Below, piece by piece: positions 21,984-32,854 of a stretch of 64,000 nucleotides of DNA. The stretch is from Bolinopsis microptera (taxonomy: Eukaryota; Ctenophora; Tentaculata; Lobata; Bolinopsidae): positions 11,878,983 to 11,942,982 of the forward strand of contig NC_087077.1 in the NCBI RefSeq assembly GCF_026151205.1, read 5' to 3'. The position numbers and the translations under genes were made by a program. The notes beneath the pieces were generated by a model, which saw nothing but the letters and a program-made list of their open reading frames with translations, was not told where the DNA came from and made no database searches. Positions within the stretch are counted from its first letter, which is position 1; each line of letters starts with the position of its first letter.

Positions 21984-22383
21984 ACTCAGGAGATTTACGT
22001 TCCTAATATTTTTGTCTCGAGTTCCACCGTTGTGGTAGTATGTTTAAACTGTTAACTGAAGCAATTGTTCTGATGCCAAGTCTAGATGATTTGTAGACAC
22101 GTCATATCTAAAACTTTAAAATGCCACAGTTTTAATTATTTCCTATTTGTATGATATAGTAGTAAGTAGTATAGGACTTGTTACAATAAGTGTGACGAAT
22201 GTTCTAGGTTCTAGCGTATCTTTCTTCTGAGAGAGGTGGGGCAGTCCCGTCGTCTCTCGGTCATAGTGTTGTGTGATCAATGCCATCTGTTTTAGTGATG
22301 GCTTAAGTCAACTTAAGTCGGACAACTTAACAATTTATACAAATAATAAAACTGGTATCTCTTTTACTTGAAACTCTGTTTTC

Positions 22384-22577
22384 AGTCGATTTGGCCATTG
22401 GCCAACGTTAAGTCTTTAGAGGCTCTGAAGAGGACCTCCAACTCATTTGTTAATTGTTACATGTTCTTTTTACCTAAACGATTTTATGCAATTCTCGCGC
22501 TGATTATTATGTGTAATGCAATGAATTTCAATATATTCCAAACTCAAAATAAACCTTTTCAACTTCTTTATTGTTGA
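22384..22577 (+). other. Possible 3'-terminal exon
   Basis: After a CTGTTTTCAG acceptor an open frame of 64 codons begins SIWPLANVKSLEALKRTSNS, includes the hydrophobic stretch FYAILALIIMCNAMNF, and stops at 22577. It could belong to the same transcription unit as 21599-21983 through alternative splicing, or be chance. No homology recognised. Confidence 0.2.
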
Positions 22578-22677
22578 GAATAAAATCGACTGTCACTTAA
22601 AATAAGTAATAGTTGAGAATTTTACCTTATAACTTTACAAGGCCTTAAACTAGAGTCTTTTAGCATAATTTACATAT

Positions 22678-22752
22678 GAGTCAGTAACCATGGTAACTAT
22701 GAGTTAGTAACCATGGTAACTATGAGTCAGTAACCATGGTAACTATGAGTCA
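22678..22752. promoter_or_regulatory. Three tandem X-box-like (RFX-type) motifs
   Basis: A 23-bp unit with GTAACCATGGTAAC is repeated three times, about 1.1 kb upstream of the sulfatase start. The GGTAAC half matches the RFX half-site RGNAAC; the other half (GTAACC) deviates at one position. Could be a functional cluster or a simple tandem repeat. Confidence 0.5.
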
Positions 22753-23803
22753 TGGTTTCCGTGAGCACGACAATGATTCTTCACTGTTCTAGAGGCGTGT
22801 TAGTATTGTATTGAATGCTTTTTATACGTGATAGGAATCACAAGACGAAGATTCTAACCATAATCGGAAACCGTGAAAGTTATTAACTATGATTGTGAAA
22901 CTATTATGAATATGAACCTGGGCTCTTGCCAAGGCCAAGATAAGTTGGAATATTGATTGAGAATATACAAGACACTTTTCCATGCAGTGTGGAAATGTTA
23001 GTGTGACTGTTAAAGTGTAAAGTGTATAACTGTATTATGATGATATAGTTACATAGTGTTATGTTACAATGAGGTGCATCATCATATTCATATCATCTAC
23101 TATTTATCCAATTTTACGTTAATGTTATTAGTGTAAGGGTTATGCCTTTAAAATATACAATTTATTATCTTGCGGATTTGTTTGGCGTTGTTCCAGACGA
23201 TGGTGTTAGCGCCCCCTCAGTGCTCGGTCTACTTAACTTGTATTCCTCGTACTCGTGTGTTCCTTGTACTCGTGTTTTCCTTGTACTCGTATGTTCCTTG
23301 TATTGCTGCCGAACCATTTATAATTTGGCTGCTCATCTTACCTAATTAAACTTATACATTTATCATTTATGTAGGTTAAATTCTTTTTTTTCGGGTCTGG
23401 TAACTTTGTGAACCTATAATTATGGCTTATTTGAATTTGACGAAAATTCGATTCGTCCCGATTATGCGTTCTGATCCATGTTTAATTTTATCTGCTGATC
23501 ACTGATCAGTGATAGTACAGATTTGTCACGTACACTGTACAGGTTGAGGTAGTTTCATGGAAAAATTTTGCAAAAAATTGATATCAATAACATGAAGATT
23601 GAAGATGCGTTTTCAAGTCAAGAAACAGTTTTGCCGACCTTAAACAAAACTCGTTACAACCACTGCAATTGTCAGTTTGCGTGACTCACACCAATCTTGA
23701 ACCACCTAATTACCCATTGCATTTTTTTCCATCGGAAGAAGGTAATTAAATATGATGGAAACAATTTTTGGGGTTGAAGCTAAATCTTATTCGAACAGCA
23801 GCA
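22753..23803. other. Upstream region of the sulfatase gene
   Basis: No exon recognised. A short repeat of TCGTGTGTTCCTTGTACTCG type lies near 23250-23310. The 67-codon frame at 23142-23345 overlaps it and lacks other support. The sulfatase promoter is expected here but no TATA-type element stands out. Confidence 0.5.
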
Positions 23804-26800
23804 ATGCAGAAGCTGATGTTAACGTGGTTACCATGGTTACTGACTCTACTAGTTCTACAAGTTGACTCTGTCACCCAACCCAACATTGTCATGATGGTCG
23901 CTGATGATCTAGGTTCGTTGAACAAATATAAATAGTATACACATTATAGTTTATATTCACAACAACTTTAGAACTAACTCACACCTTATCAAAATTTTCC
24001 AATAATATATACGGATGCTTTTAACTTTAAGTACACATTGATATTACAATCGCTTTATTTAAAGTAACTGTCACCCCCAGGCTGGGCGGATGTGCCATGG
24101 CACGATGCTCTTACGATTGCCCCGACCCTGTCCTCACTGGCAGATACAGGGATAATACTGGACAGGCACTATGTTCAGCCCATCTGCTCACCTACAAGAT
24201 CTGCGCTCATGACAGGGAAATATCCCAGCAGACTGGGACTTAACCATGATACCATCAACGCCGTGAGTTAAGGGAGATATAGCAGCACAGAGGATGTTCT
24301 ACAAACAAAACTAGGCCGAAACCGGGGAAAAGGAGTCCAAGGAACCGTTTTTTGTAAAAAAATGATTACTTTTAGATAATATTTAAAATTTCAGGGAGAA
24401 CCGTACGGTCTGATGGTGAACGAGACAATAATCTCCAACTACATGAGCGAGTTAGGATACTCTACTCACGCAGTGGGAAAGTGGCATCTGGGTTACTGTT
24501 CCTGGGACTTGACTCCTGCTAAGAGAGGGTTCGATTCGTTTTACGGCTACTACAACGGACACGAAACTTACTATACTAAAGTCACTCACAAGTTCTTTGA
24601 TTTCAGGTGAGTTTAACGTTGAGGTAATATACCGTTGTTGATTTGTTGATATATATCAGGTTTTCGACGAATAGCATCTTTAGCACGCATTAAACGAAAG
24701 TGTTCGTTGTGATGATTCCCCGATTTAATCCCGATGTTGTGTGGTCTACATCATTTGATCAAGATATAACGCATATTTCCAATTCCAAGTTTATGATATA
24801 GCTGTGATCAAGGCTTCTAGAACGTCTTATTTCCTCCCAGGTTGGACACCCGAGCGGTACACTCAATCAATATTCCTCCCAGGTTGGACACTCAAGCAGA
24901 TGACGGATCCGTAAACAGTGAAGTTGTCTGGAAGGCTAATGGCACTTACTCTACCGAGCTTTACGCTGACCGAGCTGCGCAGGTTTAAATGAAAACTGAT
25001 TAAAAACATAAAATATTTAATGTTTTAAAATATCCAAGTTTTAAAACTTTTCATTTCAACATTGACTTGAATAACATATATTTTAAATATACAACAATAT
25101 CTGTATGATATCTGATGATAAATTGTAGTCATTACACAATAACTCTACTCTTACAGATAATCAAATATCACAATCCATCCCAACCTCTGTTTCTGTATTA
25201 TCCCATGCAAAGCGTCCATTTCCCCAACGAGGTCCCTGAAAAGTACCTTAAGGTAAGCAATAATCCCTCAAATTGCATTGAAAATTCCCAAAACTCAGAT
25301 AATATTGCACTTGCAGGTTATAGAGAAACACGATCAGAGCAAGCCTCTGTTCATGTACCTACCATTTCAAAGTGTCCACAACCCAAACGAAGTGCCTGAT
25401 AGTTATTACCAGGTTTCTGCATGGTCAACATGTCACATGTCACATGTTATCAGCTCGTCTATTGGAATTTGTGCTGTAATTTGTAATTGGTAATTTGTAA
25501 TTGGTAATTTGTAATTGGTAATTTGTCAGTACTGTGTTATTGTGGTAATTGTGGTAATTGTAGCGAATGATCGAGTGACGCCCACTCCTCGAATGGTAGG
25601 TAGCCTTCAAACAGACTTTTCTTCAAACTGCGCTGTTCAGGTTCCCCCACTTTTAGCTTTCGCATATGCTTGGCATGATTCTTTCCCTTGCTGTAGACGT
25701 AGTTACAGTGGATAAGGCGACTGTTTAAAGTTGAATGACAAGTGATATTTGATGTCAGTTTTTTGAAGTTATTTATTGGCCCTAATTCTTCTGGCCCTAA
25801 TTCTTCTGGATGGACGTATCATGGACCATTCAATACATATTTGTCCTGTTCTTGCTTTTTAAAATTTAATGAATCTTAGATTATAAATATACCTGTATGG
25901 AAAATGAATGTGATTAAAAATTGAAATAAAAATGGTTTTGAAGGTATTTAATCGCACGGCTGGCCTCCCAGAGCCATCACATGATTATCGCATCGTAGGT
26001 CGAACATGGCATGTGAAATACATAATCAATTTAACACTTATAAGTTTTTAAAACAAATACAGCGAATTATAGAATTAAAACTGTCATCAAATACATGAAA
26101 TAATGTTGCAGATGTACGAGGGGATAGTGGAGAACGAGAAAAGGAGAACACTGCTCGCAATGGTGACTGCTATGGATGATGCTGCTGAGGTGAATTTTTA
26201 TGTTCTTAAATTAAAATGCTTATTTTGAAAGTAAGTTAATTTGTTTACTAAATTTTGTAATATGTGATCAGAAAACTATGAAAATGATATGGTTATTTGC
26301 TGAAATTATTTAATAAACTTTAACTTTGCAGGTAGTAGTAACGGCTCTAAAACAGTCTGGAATGTGGGAAAATACTGTCTTTATCTTCTTCAGCGACAAC
26401 GGAGGACCACTCGAGGGAATAGGAAATGGCCAGGTTAGTAGTTAACCTATAAAATAAGAAATGTATAATGTATAATGTATAATGTATAACAAATGGGGGA
26501 CAGGCACGTAGCCAGGATTTATCTTTGTGTACGCTGTTCACTGTTATGTAGTTGGTAAATGTAAAACAAACTTTTTTGATCAGCCTCGCGCTGAACCAGT
26601 GTTGCAAAGTAAAAATTGTGTATTTTTTGTACATTTTTGTGTGTAAATTAATTTATTAATTTATCACTTGTACACATATTATCACAAATTATTTTATTAT
26701 AATAAAACCACTTCTGTGAAATTGTGATTTTGACTTAAAATACTTAAACTAAATATCAAATAATTGTGGGTATAAATAAAATTTTATATAGGGTGTTTTA

Positions 26801-29800
26801 GACTACATTTGGCATTAAAGAATTTTGTAGGACAGCAATAAACTGGGACTGAAAAGAATCAAGTACTCACGTAAATTTGGTAACTTCACAAGAGCAATCT
26901 GCATTCTCCAATCAGAATTTACGACTTACTCAGGCCTCATTGTCTTGATAATTTGACGATTTTGAAGATTTTGACGATTTTGAAGTCAATTGCCTACCGT
27001 TTCAACAGTACAGACTGCAGTCATAAACACAGCCCAGTTACCTGGCCCCCCCTCCCTTGGCTACGTGCCTGATGGGCTGGGACCATCAGTCGTTGGGTGT
27101 TGAGCTTGACAGTACAATATTTCTGGACGAAGAAGATATTATGTGTTTGTAGGAAATTAAAAATAATGTAGTCCTGATCGAAGATCGAAGATGGTAGAAT
27201 AATAATTGATCCGTTTACAAGAGGCCCCAATCACAGATTATGGTTGACGATATAAACATATAAATATAAAACTTTTTGGTAAATTTGTGCTATACAGCTA
27301 AAATCATGAGCAACAACTTGAGAAGCTTGTAACATGACAATAAAATTAATTCAGGTAAACTACCCACTAAGGGGAGGTAAATATTCGTACTGGGAAGGTG
27401 GAATCAGATCTAGCTCCTTCATCCACTCTCCCATGCTACCAGGTAATTAATATATACAGCTCGTTTATCTGTATACCACCTGTATACCACCTGTATACCA
27501 CCTGTATACCACTTGTATACCACCTGTATAGTGTATACCACCTGTATAGTGTATACCACCTGTATACCACTTGTATACCGCCTGTATATCACCTGTATAC
27601 CACCTGTATACCACTTGTATACCACTTGTATACCACTTGTATACCACCTGTATACCACTTGTATACCACCTGTATAGTGTATACCACCTGTATAGTGTAT
27701 ACCACCTGTATATCACCTGTATACCACCTGTATACCACTTGTATACCACCTGTATACCACTTGTATACCACTTGTATACCACTTGTATACCACTTGTATA
27801 CCACCTGTATACCACTTGTATACCACCTGTATACCACTTGTATACCACCTGTATACCTGTATACCACTTGTATACCACCTGTATACCACTTGTATACCAC
27901 TTGTATACCACTTGTATACCACTTGTATACCACCTGTATACCACCTGTATAGTGTATACCACTTGTATACCACTTGTATACCACAGATAGAGCTGTATGC
28001 CGTGAAATCTATTCGAACCTTACTTCTACGGGGTCCGGAATTTCATCTATTTCCAGTGTCAGAAATGTACAATCTCCCTAAAATACCTAAACTTTTTAAT
28101 GTGCTCAGGTGGAGTGATTAACCAAGAGCTGCTCCATGTAACGGATTGGTTACCCACTCTTGGGCACTTGGCAGCTTGTGGTGTTGAACCCAACGATCAA
28201 TGTACAGGTTAGTTAAGTTTGGTGAAAACTGTTAACAAGATTTTGTATCTAGTGTTTATATTGGCCGAGATTATGTAACTTGTATCGATAGTAATTAAAA
28301 CTTGGGAATCACGGAACACCATACCAGCACCTCCACTTTCAGGGCCCGATATGGGAGACATTGATGGAGTTAACCAGTGGAACGCTATAGTTGGGGCGGG
28401 AAAGAGTAACCGGACAGAGTTTCTTGTTAACATCGACCCAAAGGCTAAGAACTCTGCTCTAAGATGGGGACCCTGGAAGCTTTACCATGGTCTGTAGTGT
28501 TTTATAAAGTAATTAGCAAACCCGTGGTCACAGTACAGGGAGGAAGCTAATACTAATAGTATTCTTTGGTAGTCAGTTTTTATTGCATCAAAAAATATCC
28601 TACACAACCGAAGATACAGCCGATTAAAATGTTGCTGGCACTAAACACAAGTGCAACGTAATATCAACAAAACCGATAAAAATGCCGTTCTAACAATCTT
28701 TGCACGTGCACGTGCGTGTAACAACCTTCGTTCTTTTTACCTTATTTGCACGTGGGCGGTCGTACATACATTATACATTAAACAGACAGACAAACATAGT
28801 CTTTCGAATTATAAGTATGATTACATTCGATAATTAAAGCACAATTTACGCTTTACGAATTTCATCGCAACTTTTAATCCAGATGTAGTAAAAAGTTTGT
28901 GACTAATTCTCCTCGTCACATAATCTACTATCTAATACATAATATACAAGCTAATATTACCGTGTCTCGTAACTCCTTTATCATAGGTAACCCCGGTAAA
29001 GGTGACTGGGTACCACCACCCAGCGTAAACGAACATCGCTACAACCAGCAGTTTACACATGGACTGAGGGACAGGAACAAGTTCGAAACTGACCAGGAGT
29101 ATGTTTTCTCTGAGGGTATCTATAATCCAGACACGGTGAGTTATATCCGTATATGGTTACTATAGTAACTGAGTTTTATTTGATAAACAGATGAGAACTT
29201 ATCAAAAGAAGCGGTTTTTTAGTGCTCATAGGGACATAGGTATTTCGAAGTATTCATCCATCCTCGAGTGACTTCAAATGACCATTATACTTATAGTTGA
29301 TATGTGGATGACATATTTTTGTACGAAAGCCTTCCTATTCGAATATTCAGATCATGTTGTTTGACGTTGAAGCAGACCCAGCAGAAACAAATGAAGTATC
29401 AAACGACAATCCCGACGTTGTGAACACAATGCTAGAAAGACTAGTCTACTATGAAAGCCGGGTAAGTGTTCGCGCAGATTATCTAAATACAGTATGATGA
29501 ATAATGAATATTATCAATTATCATACAGTCTTGGTTGGTATACCGTTGGTATACCGTTAAATCGATTTAACACCGCAATTCCAGTCGCAAGCCTGGGACC
29601 ACTACTAGCATTGTCACAACATCTACAAAGCTGCCATATAGCCTGACTGACAATTTTCTCGACTGACTGACAATGTTTCTTCTTTTCCCCATTTAGAATA
29701 CAAAGATTAGTACATTTTAGCTTATGATTAATATTATATTTTTACCTATAGTTTACCTAGATTGATACTATGTTAATGATAATGATTAACATACAGTGAC

Positions 29801-30009
29801 AATTGGAAATAATTCTTGACTATCAGTTAATCATTATCATTTGTATAGTAGCAATGATTAGTGTTTGCCGCCACAATATGACACTAAAGCATTTCATTCT
29901 GTAATCCAATTTTTTTCAGACAATTCCTCCAAGAAATTGTGTTAGAGACCCTGCCTCCGATCCTGCTCAATTTGGAGGAGTTTGGACTCCCTGGTTGAAA
30001 ACGTGCTAG
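23804..30009 (+). CDS. Arylsulfatase B-like sulfatase
   Basis: Exons: 23804-23912, 24081-24262, 24395-24606, 24883-24982 (or from 24841), 25157-25252 or 25317-25412, 26112-26189, 26332-26433, 27355-27442, 28109-28207, 28343-28489, 28987-29135, 29351-29461, 29920-30009. Phases agree throughout, giving about 520 residues with either middle exon (human ARSB has 533). A signal peptide ([12 protein letters not shown]) leads to Asp34-Asp35 (metal). Cys72 in [12 protein letters not shown] is the formylglycine site. GKWHLG supplies Lys126 and His128, QSVH His222, SDNGG Asp281-Asn282, and LRGGK Lys302. Every catalytic and calcium residue of the family is therefore present. [19 protein letters not shown] and [18 protein letters not shown] place it in the ARSB/ARSI/ARSJ group. 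Predicted role: lysosomal or secreted hydrolysis of sulfate esters on glycosaminoglycan-like polysaccharides. It needs a formylglycine-generating enzyme. Substrate is an inference. Confidence 0.93.
24832..24982 (+). other. Sulfatase exon 4 with two in-frame 3' splice sites
   Basis: The acceptor context TTCCTCCCAG followed by GTTGGACAC occurs twice, with exon starts at 24841 and 24883. The distance is 42 nt, so both choices keep the frame and differ by 14 residues ([14 protein letters not shown]). Family alignment from memory of ARSB favours the second acceptor. The first may add a loop between the catalytic GKWHLG region and the middle exon. Confidence 0.7.
25157..25252 (+). other. Sulfatase alternative exon 5a
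   Basis: Exactly 96 nt, phase 0 at both ends, with a CTCTTACAG acceptor and a GTAAGC donor. It encodes 32 residues including [20 protein letters not shown], with the active-site histidine of QSVH. It is homologous along its whole length to the next exon, 64 nt downstream. Confidence 0.88.
25317..25412 (+). other. Sulfatase alternative exon 5b
   Basis: Also exactly 96 nt and phase 0, with a TTGCAG acceptor and a GTTTCT donor. It encodes 32 residues with [20 protein letters not shown]. The SKPLF form is closer to the human ARSB consensus; exon 5a has SQPLF. Including both exons would place two copies of an active-site strand in one chain, so the two are probably mutually exclusive. Confidence 0.88.
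25413..26111. other. Sulfatase intron with a GTAATTTGTAATTG repeat
   Basis: About 3.5 copies of the 14-bp unit GTAATTTGTAATTG at 25474-25530. It lies just downstream of exon 5b and could affect splicing or simply be a microsatellite. Nothing else recognised. Confidence 0.6.
27470..27986. repeat. 11-bp minisatellite in sulfatase intron 8
   Basis: About 47 units of TATACCACCTG and TATACCACTTG with occasional TATAGTG variants, starting 27 nt after the exon 8 donor at 27443. Because 11 is not a multiple of 3, all frames on both strands are open over long spans and give periodic pseudo-peptides. These are not genes. Every unit junction contains GTATAC, a palindrome. Confidence 0.95.
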
Positions 30010-30614
30010 TCGTTCATATCAGCAAACTGTGAACAGATCATGAATCTTAACTGTTATTGTTAACTAATCTAAATTCCGAACCATATACATAACGGCATAA
30101 CAATATTTATATATATCTGATATAACCAACGTACAATCGTATTCGTACATTGTAAATGCATTTTCAAAAAGGAACTGTCCTTTTGTATGCTGCCTTGTAT
30201 AGTAATTTTTTATATCAGTGTTTACCGTGACCCTCAAAGTGTAATGAGGTTATGTTAAAAGTGTTAAGTGAATTTTCACTACGATGCCCTTCATAGAATT
30301 GAAAAAATGAAATAATTTATAAAAGTAAACTGTTTGCATGATTGGTTTTTTAGTTTTTATTTCAAATAAACTATGAGTAAAATATATGACATAGATAACA
30401 AGCTTGTTTAAATTGGTAAATATGTCTATTCACTATTGTCTAATAATATATGACTTTTTGGTGATCTAAATGGGGCACACTATTATATCTCCACAAATCG
30501 AAAAACGTATTTGCATGATTTTGATCTGGTAGTGGTAGTATATATAGTGGTATCCAACTTTGTACGTATGTGCATGAGCGGTTAGAAATTCCAGAACCTT
30601 TCACTTTCAGTAAA
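30010..30614. other. Sulfatase 3' region
   Basis: AT-rich, with a possible polyadenylation signal (AATAAA) about 355 bases after the stop codon near 30364. Nothing else recognised. Confidence 0.5.
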
Positions 30615-31821
30615 CCTTAATTCCCAAAAATTTGGGCGACAAAAAATTTGAGCGGGCCTCTCGCCCAAATTTTTTGCAGACCAAATTAATTGCATAAATC
30701 TTTTCCGTCTGCTAAATTTTTTGCTAACCAAACTTTTGGCATTTGGCCTGTGGCCCTGAAATCTATCTAGAAAGATGGCTTTTTCTTCATATCCAAGTGA
30801 AATAATATTTGAAATTTTAGTTTTCTAATCTGTCATTCATGGCTTGACCATGTAAAAAGGCTTATATTTTAAATGAATAGAAATAACTGGAATAGCTAAC
30901 ATCTACTAATAAAACAAATGGCTAGAGGTACGGATAGAGTCTAGAGATGTAAACAAGATCTGCAAATGGATTATCATCCACCGTAAAGTCTGATCTACAA
31001 GCATCAGTTATACCCGACTTCCCAAAGCCTTTCCTTATGTCATCTGGCCTCCCTTTTAAATATACAAAAAGTTCGTTGATCCAACGAGCGTGTACTTCAC
31101 GGATCACTGTCAAGCGGGTATCAATTTTCACATTGTCTGATGAAACTCCTCCATTGAGCTAACACACTGTGTTTTTCGCGTACCAATCTTCGTACTTATT
31201 GCGCATGAATTTCTTAGCCAGTCCATTGATAGATTAGTTTGATAGATTAGTTTGATAGATCATGTAATGATGTAAACCTTCTAATTTTCTTCCAAACCTT
31301 TCGACCATCTGGTGAGGCGTCATAATGATAATTGTATGTGAAAGGGGTATGATAAGATATGCTGAGTGTAAATAGACTAAACTATCTGATTGAGAGACTA
31401 AATATCACTATTGTATATTTATCTTGTATCACGTTGCGACCCCCACGGTCGTTTCACTATGTTACGACGATACAAGGGGGGGCCTCGGGTCATACAACGT
31501 ATGACAATTTCATTTTGTACTGTGCCATCATCACTGTATTTTTTAGTAGTTACTGAGCAGATCGTAAATTTCACAATGTGAAACAACTCAAACTACCACC
31601 TACATGCTTAAAATTGAAAGCAAAATGACTGGAATAATAAGGAATAATAATGAACTAAGGCAAATATCTAACTGAAATTTTAGTGGAAAATCGTTCATTT
31701 TTCGAAGAATTTGTGCCCAAATTTTCGGTCGCCCAAATGAGTTCAAATTTTCTGCCCAAATTTTTCGGGCTCAAATAAATTGTGCTCAATATAATGGCAC
31801 ACAAATTTTTGGGAACTAAGG
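30615..31821 (-). mobile_element. Second pogo-like element family (CCTTARTTCCCAAAAATTTG ends)
   Basis: Left end CCTTAATTCCCAAAAATTTG at 30615. The right end is its inverse with one change, ending at 31821 and followed by TA; the left flank is AA, so the target duplication is not clean. Short AAATTTGGGC-type motifs repeat next to both ends. The minus strand at 30922-31131 encodes a transposase C-terminus (VHARWINELFVYLKGRPDDI and later DDNPFADL), matching the C-terminal layout of the CCTTATCGG family. The rest of the transposase is absent. Confidence 0.75.
30922..31131 (-). pseudogene. DDE_1/pogo-type transposase C-terminal fragment
   Basis: Sixty-nine codons reading KIDTRLTVIREVHARWINEL, then GFGKSGITDA and a DDNPF end. 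The family layout is a (K)P.HARW..(D/E)L..YL block followed by G(W/F)..(A/S)GI.DA. It lacks all three catalytic acids. A molecular fossil inside the 30615-31821 element. Confidence 0.7.
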
Positions 31822-32690
31822 TAGTTTTAATTCTCCTGTTTTCCACTCAGTTCTGGTATAGCTAACAGGAAAATAGATTGATATCCGACTATTTTCGATT
31901 CAGCAGCCAAATCTCTAAACCGGTACTCGCGGTTACTAGTCGTTTGTGATAATATAAAGTGTGGTATGTGGTAGATATTTATATAGCGTACTCTACAATC
32001 TAGATCTATAAAACGGAGTAAGAGTTACTACGTTAGTCTTTTATCTCTCCGCTAAGTCTACAATTCTGCTAACTAACAATTGACTTATGAGTATGAGGAC
32101 AATTAAATGTTCATAGATATGGATCATAGAGATTACATTCACAAATAATTGAACAGCATGAGACAAGTGGAAAACAAACAAACGAATAGATAACAAGCTC
32201 GTTTACTTCAAAAAGTTTATTTTCATGAATTTTTGTTTTTGATAATCACTGACGTTCACTAACGTTCAATAACGTTCACTACAAAATGAGTGGAACGTGC
32301 GTTCAATACGTCAAAATCCACCGTTCACTACAACTAAAATTCAAAATCACTGAAAATGCACCATTCTGCAAATTTAATATAATATGCATCAGTCACTGAC
32401 TGAGCAATTGGCCAGAGAGCTCCATAGAACTATAAAAGTAAGGGGCCTACTCTAGCCAACAGTTCTACTACTAGCAAATTACCTGAGGTAGTCTCACGAC
32501 AATTAGTGCAATGTGCACAAGATATTCTTGAGCAGTGACAAATTTAAACCCAAATTTCACTGTTTCGACTGAATTTTTCTTCATGCTTCAATGACCATAT
32601 TACAAGGACACTGAGGAATGAGGATTAGATGGCACAAGACACGATTGAGGTACTCAATAACTTTGATTGACGATGTCTACCCTTCCAGAT
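31822..32690. other. Spacer with an ACGTTCA motif cluster
   Basis: At 32248-32335 ACGTTCA or its variant occurs at least five times (GACGTTCACTAACGTTCAAT and similar), the same motif-array style as the transposon ends elsewhere in the window. No paired terminus was found. Otherwise featureless. Confidence 0.45.
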
Positions 32691-32698
32691 CGTTGCTC

Positions 32699-32854
32699 TG
32701 CTTGTCGATCTTGTCGATCTTGTCGATCTTGTCGATCTTGTCGATCTTGTCGATCTTGTCGATCTCGTCGATCTTGTCGATCTTGTCGATCTTGTCGATC
32801 TTGTCGATCTTGTCGATCTTGTCGATCTTGTCGATCTTGTCGATCTTGTCGATG
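32699..32854. repeat. 9-bp minisatellite (CTTGTCGAT)n
   Basis: About 17 head-to-tail copies with one CTCGTCGAT variant. All frames through it are open (Leu-Ser-Ile, Cys-Arg-Ser, or Lys-Ile-Asp on the other strand), and the short frames around it are products of the repeat. Confidence 0.95.

Noticed and set aside
27398-27990. Many long overlapping frames on both strands ([11 protein letters not shown]-type peptides)
   Set aside because: All are readings of one 11-bp minisatellite in an intron; the periodic peptides carry no independent coding signal.
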